This document shows, piece after piece, positions 47,078 to 57,840 of a stretch of 64,000 nucleotides of DNA. How positions within the stretch are numbered: the stretch's first letter is position 1; the number at the start of each line of letters is the position of its first letter. The position numbers and the translations under genes are program-made. Under the pieces are notes generated by a model. It was given only the letters and a program-made list of their open reading frames with translations, was not told the DNA's origin and did not search any database. Source of the DNA: Argentina anserina (taxonomy: Eukaryota > Streptophyta > Magnoliopsida > Rosales > Rosaceae). Location of the stretch: positions 4,960,001 to 5,024,000 of the forward strand of contig NC_065877.1 in NCBI RefSeq assembly GCF_933775445.1, in the 5' to 3' direction.

Positions 47078-47991
47078 CTAACTAAAAACATGAATAAAAG
47101 AGGAATCCATGCCTTCCTCCACACTTTCATAAAATTCAATCTCATCAACATGAGGAACATATTGAACATTTCCAATGCTCTCAGACTTGATCCATTTTTG
47201 GTAACATATTAAAACTTCTACTGTTTTGGGACTTAGTGAACTCCTAAAGGGATCAATGACCCTTCTCCCAGTACCAAAGCAACACTCACTTGCCACAGTA
47301 CTGACTTGAATTGCCAAAATATCCTTGGAACCTACAGCAAGGTTCGGATATTTTGTTCCATTGAGTTTCCACCAGCCCAACAAGTTACATTTTTGAGGAT
47401 CGGGAGGCTTCTCAATAGGATCTAGCAGGTAACGGTCCACCTCATGTCCAACCACAGCTTCTTGGGAGTCTTCTAGCTCGCTTTCCCACTATAGTTCCAT
47501 GTCCAATTTCTTTCTCGTAGGTTCAGTTTGCTTTTTAGAACCAAATTTGGCTGATTTACTGCCTTGGCTGAGAGTGCTCCCTCCACTTCTAGATTTTCCC
47601 TTGCTTGAACTTTGAGGCCCTGATGACGATGCATACAAATCACAGAGGCTAACCAGCAAATCCTTAACCTCTGCAGACTTCATCTTAATAGCCTACATAT
47701 CCATTAAGTTCAGGCTAATCAGTTTGAACTTTCTTACCTTCTTAAATATTAACTTGATGCACCTTGACCCTTTTGTAGTGCAGCCATACCCAAGATTTTC
47801 CAGCCGGAACTCTATCTTCATCATCTTCATCTATTTTCAGATTCTGTGGCATATTTCTTTTGGCTTTTTGATTCTGCACGTTTCCTCTTCTTCTTAATTT
47901 GGCCATTTGAAGAATTTATGGGTATTGGAACAATAGATGCATTTGACCCAGTACCATACTTGGAACTATGTGATTCTTCAGCGGATGCCAT
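47078..47991 (-). pseudogene. Ac/RICESLEEPER-type hAT transposase remnant, core deleted
   Basis: On the minus strand it starts with MASAEESHSSKYGTGSNAS at 47991 and a basic KKKRKRAESKSQKK stretch. A frameshifted DRVPAGKSWVWLHYKRVKV follows, which resembles the start of a BED zinc finger. The catalytic core is missing. A serine-rich linker and a stop after KLDMEL (about 47490) precede the C-terminus: CNLLGWWKLNGTKYPNLAV, DILAIQVSTVASECCF, and RVIDPFRSSLSPKTVEVLIC. The last two are the signature of the plant hAT dimerisation domain. Family members are usually about 600-700 residues, so at least half is gone. No active product is expected. Confidence 0.85.
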
Positions 47992-49001
47992 GAAGTTATG
48001 CATATGGAAACTGTCACATACAAAAAATAACACATCTAAGTTTTGCAAATAGTTTAATACCCTATTAATTAAGATACATTGGCATAATACTTGTAACCTA
48101 TTGTTGCAGTATAACTCAAATGACAATTTCTTCAGCTTAGTACATCTTTAGACTAATTGTTGCATTGCTGGGAATATCCTAGCAAATAAAGCAGCAGATG
48201 CGTGCATGATTATACACTATGTTGATGTAGTACTGCTATATACTATCTACCTTTCTTTGTTTTAATCTTATTATAGCTAGTATGTATCTCAAATCTCAAT
48301 GTACATATAACTATATGGGTGTATGGTGTAATTACAAAAATGGTAATATGAAAATCATCTTGCTATAACTAACTAGATTCAATAATTCAAAGATAATCAT
48401 CTTCAATACTAATTGAATTGACAATTAGTGTTGACATGAACTAATTAACCTCACAACTCTCCAATAACTAGACGTACATGGATTCCTGGTTCCATATATC
48501 TTTCCAATACCAAAACAAAATGATATCACCTTATAACTCAAGAGTCATAGCCTCTATTGATTCCAGAGAATAAGGACCCAAGATAGTATGAAGAGTAGTG
48601 ATGTAAATGTGAATAAACAGAACAATGATTTCCGAGTAATAGTCACACAAGGGATTATTCTATGAAACAACTTATTTTATGAATCATAATAAAAACGAAA
48701 GCAGGTAGAGATAACTAGAGAGAATCATCAATCAAACGCATTAAGTTGAGGGGAACCAGAAAAGAACACAACATAGTAATCAAGAATGAATCCAAATTGG
48801 TTCAATGGAAATGAAAGTGAGCTAAACCATAAGAACATAACCCAGAAATATAAAGAATCAACTAAGCAAGATGTGACAAGCAATTGATAACAAAACCCAG
48901 GTAAAATAGGAATTGAACCCGATCAAATCCACAAAGCAGTAACAACCCAGAATGCAACTAAAGCAAAAAGACCAAAGAGAAAAACCAATGTGGGTTTTGA
49001 G
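47992..49001. other. Remaining interior of the Ac-like hAT
   Basis: AT-rich sequence upstream of the transposase remnant, probably its 5' untranslated and intron region. No open frame of note. It ends in the 8-bp target GTTTTGAG (48994-49001) of the next nested element. Confidence 0.45.
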
Positions 49002-49408
49002 CTAGACTGCATGGAATCGGGTGCGGGTACGTGGAAGCGAAGCGTTTTTTAACGCGGAAGCGTTTTTTTTCAAAAAATTAAGGAAGCGGGTGCGTTTTGG
49101 AAGCGTCAGAATAATATATATATATTATATAATATTTTTATATTTTTATATTTTAATTATTTTATCTAGTATTAAAATAACTGGATAACTATTAATGACT
49201 TATTTTCTAACCCATGATTATCTTTAATTATAGCATTATTAAAGCTTGATTTCAAAATTCAAACAAAAGAATGTACAACATAGTGTGAAGGTGTTGGACA
49301 CGTGCAAGTCAAAGAGACATCACTTAGATGAAATTGATAATAAAAAAAGGTTCGTCTTTCCTCTGTCTCTCTTTCTCATATGGATTTTTTTTCATATCTC
49401 TCCACAAC

Positions 49409-51378
49409 TAGGGGTGGCATTCGGTTTAAACGGTTCGGTTTTGGGGTCAAACCGTAAACCAAACTGAAATTTAACTTCGGTTCGGTTCGGTTTGGTTCGG
49501 TTTACTATTCGGTTTTTCAATAGTGCAAACTGAAAACCGAACCGAACGGTTCGGTTTTTTTCGGTTTTTTTTTTTTTTTGAAAAAAAAAATTTATTTTTT
49601 TATTTTTAAAAAATTCTAGTTTCAAAATATTGTCGATCGACACCAATAGATGTGATCAACATATATATTTAGGGACCATGTAAAAATTTCATCCATTTTG
49701 AACATAGTTTGAACGTCCATACTAACGATTAACCAAAAAAGAGGCGTTTTCACATAATAAAACCCCATTAACCGGGGCTTTCCCAAATGAGTTTCCTTGT
49801 TTCGACCACGCACGATCGATGACAAAAATTATGTGACTTCAAATATGTAAACAACTTTTCTCATTTGCATATTGGTAATGGGTCCTCCCTTAGGGTATAT
49901 TAGTGTTGTTTTTGGTTTACCGGAAATTCTGACGGTCAAACGAGGTCCGAATTGGATGAAATTTTAAAATGGTCACTAAATATATATAATGATCACATCG
50001 GATGGTGTCGATCAATTCTGATAAGTTTGCTTCATATAGTCGCTTCATAATGTGATAGTTTTATTATAACCCTAATATAAAAGGTTATGGTACATTAGTG
50101 GACACTTCGGCGATCGACAACTCCAGTTTGAAATATGGTCGATCGACACCAGTAGATGTGATCGGTATATATATTTAGGGAACCCGTAAAAATTTCGTCC
50201 GTTTTGAACATAGTTTGATCGTCCATAATAACGATTAACAAAAAAAGAGGCGTTTTCACATAATAAAACCACATTGACCGGGGCTTTGCCAAATGAATTT
50301 CCTTGTTTCGACCACGCACGATCGATGACAAAAATTATGTGACTTCAAATATGTAAACAACTTTTCTCATTCGCATCTTGGTAATGGGTCCTCCCTTAGG
50401 GTATATTAGTGTTGTTTTCGGTTTACCGGAAATTCCGACGGTCAAACGAGGTCCGAATTGGATGAAATTTTAAAATGGTCACTAAATATATATACTGATC
50501 ACATCGGATGATGTCGATCAATTCCGATAAGTTTCCTTCATATAGTCGCTTCATAATGTGATAGTTTTATTATAACCCTACTATAAAGGTTATGGTACAT
50601 TAGTGAACACTTCAGCGATCGACAACTCTAGTTTGAAATATGGTTGATCGACACCAGTAGATGTGATCGGTATATATATTTAGGAAACCCGTAAAAATTT
50701 CATCCGTTTTGAACATGGTTTGACCGTCCGTACCAACGGTCAACCAAAAAAACATGCGTTTTCACATAATAAAACCCCCATTGACCGGGACTTTGCCAAA
50801 TGAGTTTCCTTGTTTCGACCACGCACGATCGATGACAAAAATTATGTGACTTCAAATATGTAAACAAATTTTCTCATTCGCATCTTGGTAATGGGTCATC
50901 TCTTAGGGTATATTAGTGTTGTTTTCGGTTTACCGAAAATTCCGACGGTTAAACGAGGTCCGAATTGGATGAAATTTTTACAAGGTGACTATATATACAT
51001 ATCAATCATATCGACTGGTGTCGATCGATCTTGAGAAGTTTCCTTCATATAGTTGCTTCATATTGAGGCGGATTTAGTAATTACACATCCGCTTGTATAT
51101 ATATGTGTGTGTTTGTTTTAGCAAACTTATTTGAAACATACATATATGAGCATACATATAAACATAGATTATTATATATACATATATAACACTACAAAAG
51201 AGAAACATATAATATAAACCTAAAATCACATTAATCAAAACAAATATTCGCTAAGATAAACGTAAAACGACATTATTTTATAAATAATTCGGTTTTTCGG
51301 TTCGGTTCGGTTTTTTTCGGTTTCGGTCCGGTTTTTTCGGTTCGGTTTTCGGTTTTTCGGTCTTAAGTGCCACCCCTA
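49409..51378. mobile_element. Innermost hAT element with the 505-bp satellite
   Basis: The termini TAGGGGTGGCA and, on the opposite strand, TAGGGGTGGCA are perfect inverted repeats. They are flanked by a perfect 8-bp duplication, TCCACAAC (49401-49408 and 51379-51386). CGGTTCGGTT arrays occupy both subterminal zones (49422-49575 and 51288-51360). The interior holds almost three copies of the same ~505-bp unit as the element at 14432-17559, in the opposite orientation. No transposase. Confidence 0.92.
49629..51065 (-). repeat. Tandem array, ~508-bp unit, about 2.8 copies
   Basis: The marker CCGGGRCTTTSCCAAATGA recurs near 49773, 50279 and 50787, giving a period of 506-510 bp. The sequence is the reverse complement of the 14781-17211 array. 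Compare GATCGACACCAGTAGATGTG here with the complementary CACATCTGCTGGTGTCGATC-type stretch there. Each unit contains the same internal inverted arms around a central CACGCACGATCGATG segment. Confidence 0.88.
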
Positions 51379-52397
51379 TCCACAACTCTCTGTCTTCTCT
51401 CTATATCTCTCTCATCTGGATTTTCCTGATATCTCTCCCCCTTATTTCTGACACATATTAGATTGATTGATGATGATCATCTTTAACCGCTTAACGGAAT
51501 AAATAAGAAGATGAGACGACAAGAAGAGTTTCAAGACATTGATTGATGAAATAGAGGTAGAGAAGGAATCACACTTCCAATTTGGAAGTCAACGCTTCCG
51601 CCGCGCTTCCAATTTGGAAGCTAACGCTTCCATCGAGCTTCCAATTTAGAAGCCAACGCTTCCATCGCGCTTCCAATTTGGAAGCCAACGCTTCCGCCGC
51701 GCTTCCAAACCCACCTTTTTCGGAATCGCGTTTCCGTCGCGCTTCCCCGCGCTTCCGAGCGCTTCCGCTCCCGCTTCCGCTTCCGAAGCGGGAATCGGTC
51801 GTCCAACCAAGCTTCCGTGCTATGTAGGTTTTGAGGCATAGGAGTCGTAAATATGACTAGATAAAGAACAAATATCGGGTTAAGGATTTGTACCTTAGCT
51901 ATGGCAACAAAGGCTAGGGTGTTTCTGCGAAGAAGAAGAAGCGTGGGAATACGACTAGATGAAGAACATAGATCAGGTCTTGTCAGTTTGTAGGAATGGA
52001 GGTGAAGAGATCTGAGAATGACCCACTCTTGTTAGTGTTTGAATGGAGATTCAGATCACTTCGATTCACATATCGGGTTATGTCATTCTTTAACTTCAAC
52101 TTTGATTTAAAACCCGAACTCTATCTTTTTTTTTTCAAAATCAGTTATCCAAAATAGATCGAGCCGAAAGTTTTATGTTCAAATCCGATCCGAGTCGGGT
52201 TTTTTCAGTCGGGCCGGGTCGGTCTCTCGGGCCCTCAGGTTAAAATGCCCAGCCTTACAGAATAACAAGTGCTTGAACATGAAGGATTAGATGAAAGATA
52301 TCACTCTAATGCCATTGCAGCTGCCCAAAACAACATGAAAGTTTTCCTAATTCTCAACCACCATCATAAATATTAGATCAATGCCATATAGAAATTG

Positions 52398-52542
52398 GAA
52401 AATTATATGGTGCAGCGTTGCATGCGTGCAGCGCCTATAATCCACCGTCCATACACCGCACATACCCCACGTGCATTTCAAGACACCATCCACCGTCCGA
52501 TTCAGTATGTATGGTATGCAGCGGTGTACTATAGACGAATCC
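52398..52542. mobile_element. Small MITE-like insertion, 145 bp
   Basis: It is flanked by TATAGAAATTG at both sides (52387-52397 and 52543-52553), an 11-bp direct repeat. The ends show an imperfect inverted similarity (GGTGCAGCGTTGCAT near the left and, on the opposite strand, GTACACCGCTGCAT near the right). The superfamily is uncertain; a Mutator-type MITE is possible. Confidence 0.55.
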
Positions 52543-52575
52543 TATAGAAATTGAACTATTATTTATTCAAACCGA

Positions 52576-52883
52576 AAAGAAACCCAAAACCTGGGATTAA
52601 TGAAGAGATCAAAAATCAAAAGCAAATACGAAAGTGGGACAGTTTCTTCCTTCAACGAATTGGGTAATTGGACATGCTGCATGTAGCTTTTCATTAATAT
52701 ACCTTATCACCTTGAAGAAGCCCATAATTTCAGTTCCCTTATTCGCATATAATGGAATCGTCTTCTGTATATCAAATATCCCAGATTGAAGCCACACAAC
52801 CATTCTCCACCTTTGCCCTCATAATACCAGTCCTGAATCCTCCACCAGATCTTGTAATTACAAAGATATTGATCTATTGTAAT
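52576..52883 (-). other. Unidentified open frame next to a hAT MITE
   Basis: The minus strand is open for 60-75 codons in two frames. One reads FDIQKTIPLYANKGTEIMGF then FKVIRYINEKLHAACPITQF. It looks protein-like in composition and could be an exon remnant, but I do not recognise it. The neighbouring insertion at 52884-53072 separates it from its former upstream sequence. Confidence 0.3.
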
Positions 52884-53072
52884 CAGGGCCGGCCCTGAGG
52901 GGGGCAGGCAGTGCGGTAGCACTGGGCCAAGTTCCAAAATTTTTTTTTTTCTGTTTGTTTGTTTTTTTTTTCAGTATAAGGGCCAATTTTTTTTCTATTT
53001 ATTTTTTTGTGTGGAGAAATGCCCTTTTTTTTTTCTTTGCACTGGGCCTCAAATTTTACAGGACCGGCCCTG
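52884..53072. mobile_element. hAT MITE (CAGGGCCGGCCCTG), 189 bp
   Basis: The left terminus CAGGGCCGGCCCTGA and the right terminus, on the opposite strand CAGGGCCGGTCCTGT, are inverted repeats. A perfect 8-bp duplication, ATTGTAAT, flanks them (52876-52883 and 53073-53080). The interior is a TTTT-rich stretch between GCACTGGGCC motifs. No coding sequence. Confidence 0.93.
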
Positions 53073-54124
53073 ATTGTAATCCCTAAGGAATCACGATTTG
53101 AGTTGAGTCGAAAATTTTTGGGCTACAAGCGGGTCGGTGGTTGTGGTGGCGGCGGCGTCCTCACTGCACTTCACCCGCAACAGAATTCCAAGACGATCAT
53201 TCACCACCAACAAAATTTCATTGGCAGCGAATTAAATTCTAGCGTTGGACTCGATAGAGAGAGACTGGATTTGGAGAGATGGAGAGAATTGGCTGATGAA
53301 AGTCTAATTTTTACTGCAGTTGAATTTTTTAAACACAAACCGGTGTTAACAGAGCCGTTAAGGCACGTGACTTGCACATGAATGAGTTGTAACATAGTAC
53401 TTTATGTTTCATCCACACATTAATTTAAGAGAGAGAGCATGTATGAGAGAGAGAGGGTGACTACGAAGCCAGTATAGATCAATAATATGATTTGACGTTG
53501 TAGGGCATTATTGTTGTTTAAACAGTGAATATTTTACATCAATGTTAGTCGTAGCAGAAAACATGTACTCCTGGGCTATTTGCTCATAAAATGATAAAAT
53601 GGTGGCACAAGGTCCCTATTTCTAAACTGAAAAGTGAGAAGGGAACCACTTAAATGTTGATTACCCCACTTAACTAATGAAACTCTCAAGTCATTTGGAT
53701 TTTTGATCAAAATGGTACAAATGACTAAAGAAAGAAAGGAAAAAAACTCTCTTTTCACGTCATTATTGAGAAAATATTATTTTTTGTTTACATTGTAAAC
53801 AAGTCACGATCAAGATATCCGAGCCAATAATTCTCTCAAAAATAGTTCTTCGAGCTAGAACATGACTAATCACATAACTTACCTACAAAGGCACAATGAA
53901 TATTTCCTCGTCAATTTGCTTTCCACAAATACATCACTCACGTAGAAAATTTCCAGTTGCATAAAGTCATAAACACGAACAAGTTACGGTCGCTCACAAA
54001 AAGAAGGTCAAAACGAGTCGATTGACCAATATTTTCATTTGTAGAGGCAGTAGAGCTTATTATTTACCGTGTGCTCAGTGTGTCGGGTTAACCATTCGAC
54101 CAAAGCCAACTTTCTAGTTTCAAG
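53073..54124. other. Intergenic, no recognised gene
   Basis: The stretch 53095-53390 is moderately GC-rich and open on both strands (up to 124 codons on plus) but has no recognisable domain. The rest is AT-rich with no structure found. Confidence 0.4.
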
Positions 54125-54699
54125 TAGGGGTGGGCACGGGACGGGACGGGACGGGACGGGGCTCATCCCACGTCCCGTCCCACTCTTTTGAATCGGGACG
54201 GGATCGGGACGGGACGAGGGTTTTTAAGAATGCATCCCACTCGGGATTAATCCTGGTTGGGACGGGACGGGATCGGGCCGGGACGGGACAAATCCCAACT
54301 TCCTATGAAGTTAAATAAAAACCTATATTTTTACTTTTTCATTAACAAATTAACATTTAATAATGAAATTTTAACAAAAAAAATACATATTATGTTCAAA
54401 ATATTATAATTTAGCATTATTATTTGAGTTGAAATAATTTTGGAGATATTAAGAACATAAATTAGTTTCATTTTAATACAATATATAAGAATTTTTAAGT
54501 TTTTATTAATGGTGGGACGGGACGGGACGAAGCGGGATAGAAATTATTCATCCCACGTCCCGTCCCACTATTATGAAACGGGACGGGATCGGAACGGGAC
54601 AAACGTTTTTAGACCTCCGTCCCGTCCCGTCCCGTCCCTATGAATTTCGGGACGGGATCAGGACGGAATCGAGATTTCCGTTTTTTATGACCACCCCTA
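54125..54699. mobile_element. hAT MITE with CGGGACGGGAC subterminal arrays
   Basis: The termini TAGGGGTGGGCA and, on the opposite strand, TAGGGGTGGTCA are inverted repeats. They are flanked by a perfect 8-bp duplication, GTTTCAAG (54117-54124 and 54700-54707). Dense GGGACGGGAC motifs occupy 54136-54290 and, as direct and complementary copies, 54513-54670. It is 575 bp, non-coding, and lies about 230 bp upstream of the TATA box of the CIPK gene. Confidence 0.93.
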
Positions 54700-54811
54700 G
54701 TTTCAAGTGAGTCCAGTGAACCCCACAGTAGGTTATCCCAAACTCTGCGAGGCAATAGTAGTTTTCGAGAAAAAAAAACAACCAACGACCAAATCGTAAC
54801 TGGCTAACTGC

Positions 54812-54817
54812 CACGTG
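54812..54817 (+). promoter_or_regulatory. G-box/ABRE-like element (CCACGTGG context)
   Basis: CACGTG in the context CCACGTGGG, about 115 bp upstream of the TATA box of the CIPK gene. Such sites bind bZIP or bHLH factors and are common in ABA-responsive promoters; use here is inferred. Confidence 0.5.
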
Positions 54818-54927
54818 GGTGGCCGCAATTTCTTTAACTTCAAGTCCCTAGAAAGGGGAAGAACAGTAAACTTTAACGTGTCCTTACCGAGTTTACGGTG
54901 TATACCACCTTTCAAGTTTGAACTCTT

Positions 54928-54935
54928 TATAAATA
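54928..54935 (+). promoter_or_regulatory. TATA box of the CIPK gene
   Basis: TATAAATA in the context CTCTTTATAAATAC, about 300 bp upstream of the ATG at 55232. Transcription would start near 54960 and give a leader of roughly 270 nt with CT-rich tracts. Confidence 0.6.
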
Positions 54936-55231
54936 CAACCTCTCATCCTCCTCCGTATAATCGGATTCCATTTCCCTCAAGCTCTCCCACAACAGAACGA
55001 CACCTTTCTCCATACTCTTCGTATCAAATCAAAACCTAATCCAATCCCAACTCTGAAACCCCATTTCTACATACCCTCCTGTTTCGCCAACCACATTATT
55101 GGTCGAGTTCCTATTCACAAAAGTCGGAGAATTTAGGGGTTAGATCAGAGAATTCAAGGGTTAGGTCGTAAAAGTGGGAAATTCTGACATGATGGTGGAA
55201 ATTAGTTTCTGAAATACTCAGAACTAAAGCC

Positions 55232-56539
55232 ATGCCGGAGATCGATGTCGCATCCGACGCCGCCTCCGTGGCTTCTGTGGACGAGGCGGGAGGGGCGCTG
55301 TTCGGGAAGTACGAGCTGGGGAAGCTCCTCGGCCGCGGCGCATTCGCCAAAGTCTACCACGCGCGTGACGTCAGCACCGGGCAGAGCGTGGCGATTAAAG
55401 CGGTGAACAAGCAGAAGGTTCTGAAGGGCGGGTTCACGTCGAACGTGAAGCGCGAGATCTCGATCATGCGGCTGCTGCAGCACCCGAATATCGTGAAGCT
55501 CTACGAGGTGTTGGCCACGAAGACCAAGATCTATTTCATCATGGAGTTCGCCAAAGGCGGCGAGTTGTTCGGGAAAATCTCCAAGGGCAGGTTCAGCGAG
55601 GATCTCAGCCGTCGGTACTTCCAGCAATTAATATCCGCCGTCGGATACTGCCATTCCCGCGGCGTCTATCACCGCGATTTGAAGCCGGAGAATTTGCTCT
55701 TGGACGAGAATTGGAATTTGAAGGTATCGGATTTCGGGCTCTCCGCCGTGACGGAGCAGATCCGACCAGACGGGCTTCTCCACACTCTCTGCGGCACTCC
55801 GGCTTACGTGGCGCCGGAGATTCTAGCCAAGAAAGGCTACGACGGCGCCAAGGTGGATATATGGTCGTGCGGGATCATCCTCTTTGTTCTCAACGCCGGG
55901 TATCTTCCATTCAACGACCCCAATCTCATGGTAATGTACCAGAAAATCTACAAGGGGGAGTTTCGCTTTCCTAGGTGGACTTCGCCGGACCTTAAACGGC
56001 TTATTTCTCGGCTGCTGGACACGAACGTCGAGACGAGGATCACGGTGGATGAGATCATCAAGGATCCTTGGTTCAGTGTTGGGTATAAAGACGTGAAGTT
56101 TCACTTGGAGGATTTCAACTTGAAGGAGTGGAGGGACGAGGACAACGACACGCCGTTGAACGCGTTTGATTTGATCTCGTTCTCGTCGGGGTTTGATATC
56201 TCGGGGATGTTCCGGAAGCCTGAGATATCTGACTGCGGGGAGAGGTTCGTGTCGGCGGAGACGCCGGAGAGGATCATTCAGAAGGTGGAGGAGGCGGCAT
56301 TGGCTGAGGGGATGACGGTGATGGAGAAGAAGAGCTGGGGGGCGAAGTTGGCGGGGCAGAATGGTAATTTGGTCGTCTCTATTGGGATTTACCGGCTGAC
56401 GGAGAAGCTGGTGGTGGTGGAGTTGAATAAGCGGGAAAGAATAGGGGAGAATTGCCACCAGCAGATATGGAAGGACAAGCTGAGGCCGCAGCTGTCGTGT
56501 TTGGTATACCAACCGGAAGAACAAGTCTCCGGTGAATGA
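55232..56539 (+). CDS. CBL-interacting protein kinase, CIPK11/PKS5-like (SnRK3)
   Basis: A 435-residue Ser/Thr kinase in a single exon, starting at ATG 55232 ([10 protein letters not shown]). The kinase domain spans about residues 27-281. It has the glycine loop GRGAFAKV (34-41), lysine 56, the catalytic loop HRDLKPEN (147-154), DFG (167-169), and APE (194-196); all catalytic residues are present. The regulatory region carries the NAF motif at 310-312 ([16 protein letters not shown]), which binds a calcineurin B-like calcium sensor and relieves autoinhibition. A phosphatase-interaction region follows at about 335-365. CIPKs phosphorylate ion transporters; the closest relative I recognise, Arabidopsis CIPK11 (PKS5), restrains the plasma-membrane proton pump. 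The MPEI start, the intronless structure and the activation loop ([20 protein letters not shown]) support that clade. The coding region is much more GC-rich than its surroundings. Confidence 0.96.
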   Translation: MPEIDVASDAASVASVDEAGGALFGKYELGKLLGRGAFAKVYHARDVSTGQSVAIKAVNKQKVLKGGFTSNVKREISIMRLLQHPNIVKLYEVLATKTKIYFIMEFAKGGELFGKISKGRFSEDLSRRYFQQLISAVGYCHSRGVYHRDLKPENLLLDENWNLKVSDFGLSAVTEQIRPDGLLHTLCGTPAYVAPEILAKKGYDGAKVDIWSCGIILFVLNAGYLPFNDPNLMVMYQKIYKGEFRFPRWTSPDLKRLISRLLDTNVETRITVDEIIKDPWFSVGYKDVKFHLEDFNLKEWRDEDNDTPLNAFDLISFSSGFDISGMFRKPEISDCGERFVSAETPERIIQKVEEAALAEGMTVMEKKSWGAKLAGQNGNLVVSIGIYRLTEKLVVVELNKRERIGENCHQQIWKDKLRPQLSCLVYQPEEQVSGE

Positions 56540-57739
56540 TAGTGAAGCTCAATTATAATGGGAGCGATACATTCCCGGCGAAGTCAACACATTGCCGGAG
56601 AAATCATTGACGGGGCTCTTCGTATTTGATCATAGTCCCCGAATTTGACAAAACGCGAGAAATGGGAAAGTTTCTCACAATCTGTACATAGATTTTTATT
56701 GTTACAATCGTCATTCTCTCATTCAAACCATGAATACAAATGGTGATATGGAGATATCTATCTCCAATAACTTCCTTAGTTGATTTGGCGCATGTAAAAT
56801 TTTTTTTTTTTCCAAAACAACCGATGTTTTGAAGTATGGTATGTTTTCCGGTAAAGGCTATTCGAAATGGCATATCCGACGGATACCACAGAGAAGAAAA
56901 AGACACGCAATGTGGTAACATATGGTGATCGGAAAAGGGAATATCAGTTGTCCCATGAAGGACAGGGAAGCAGTAACAGGGGAACTTCCATTCTCGATGT
57001 CAAAGCTTAGTATTGCTTAGATGATTTTGACATGGTTATTGACTGCAGTAGACTAGATTAAAATACGTGCAGATTCAATTGTTAGCGAAAGCATTAACAT
57101 GGCCACACGGGGAGTCTATAACACAGAATTTGACATTTTGTTTGGTAATAATAAAATTCACACGTCTTGATCTCATTGACTCGAGACGTGTTTGATTCAA
57201 TTGAAAACCTTATAGCAAAACAGATTAAGTACATGAGCTAAATTCAGAGAAGAAAACCAGATTACTATTTGGGGTTATGTTCATGAAGGCAACCAAACAA
57301 AATTTGTATTCGTATTCCAGGTGTAAAGGGCAAATCCAATTGCAATAAGAACAAGCAATATGGAAATCAGATCCTCACGGATGGGCTAATACCTTTACCC
57401 GCTATCTACTTGTTCATGAGAGTCCTATGCACAACTCGGAATGGAGTGGATTGGAAGTCAGGTAAGCTAGCACGCCATCCATGTGATAATTATGGGGGAT
57501 GATGTGACATTTTGTGAATGATAGGTATATATAGTTTGAGTTTGATTTTTTCAAAATTACTTCTACAACTGGTATGTCATATACATATGCTTATACCTTT
57601 CACAATTTGAAACGATAGATAAGCGTCCGGCTACGATACTCTATACAAGTAAATACATTAGTGTATAGCACATTTGTCTTCGTAAAGCTCGGTTGTTTCA
57701 CTCATAGATTACGAATCCTGAAATATTCATCTTGATTTA

Positions 57740-57747
<8 letters not shown>
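56540..57747. other. 3' flank of the CIPK gene
   Basis: The first few hundred bases are probably 3' untranslated region. No further gene or element is recognised before the TA microsatellite at 57748. Confidence 0.45.

Positions 57748-57819
<72 letters not shown>
57748..57819. repeat. (TA)n microsatellite, ~72 bp
   Basis: An uninterrupted TA run preceded by a short GT run (57740-57747). It is the longest simple repeat in the window and likely polymorphic. Confidence 0.95.
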
Positions 57820-57821
<2 letters not shown>

Positions 57822-57840
57822 AATAAGATTTAGTTCAAAG

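Larger units (their letters stand above)
49002..51827. mobile_element. Second-layer hAT element with GGAAGCG subterminal repeats
   Basis: The left end CTAGACTGCATGGAA and the right end, on the opposite strand CTACATAGCACGGAA, agree at 11 of 15 positions. A perfect 8-bp duplication, GTTTTGAG, flanks it (48994-49001 and 51828-51835). Arrays of GGAAGCG/CGCTTCC motifs fill the subterminal regions (49032-49110 and 51570-51820), densest on the right. It lacks coding sequence and is itself split by the hAT at 49409-51378; its own length is about 850 bp. Confidence 0.75.
46796..52257 (-). mobile_element. hAT (Ac-like) element with decayed transposase, host of two nested hATs
   Basis: The termini TAAGGCTGGGC (46796) and, on the opposite strand, TAAGGCTGGGC (from 52257) are perfect 11-bp inverted repeats. 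The flanks CATAATAG and CAGAATAA agree at six of eight positions, an aged 8-bp duplication. Subterminal CGGGTC/TCGGGTC motifs cluster at both ends (46805-46945 and about 52130-52235). It contains remnants of a BED-finger/hAT-dimerisation transposase on the minus strand. Without the insertion at 49002-51827 it would be about 2.6 kb. Confidence 0.85.

Noticed and set aside
53007..53381. 124-codon plus-strand frame as a gene
   Set aside because: It begins inside the hAT MITE at 52884-53072 and has low-complexity Gly/His content with no domain.
55823..56524. 233-codon minus-strand frame opposite the CIPK gene, and a 141-codon one at 55202-55627
   Set aside because: Both are antisense to a clearly coding, codon-biased kinase gene and translate to Leu/Arg/His-rich sequence without domains.
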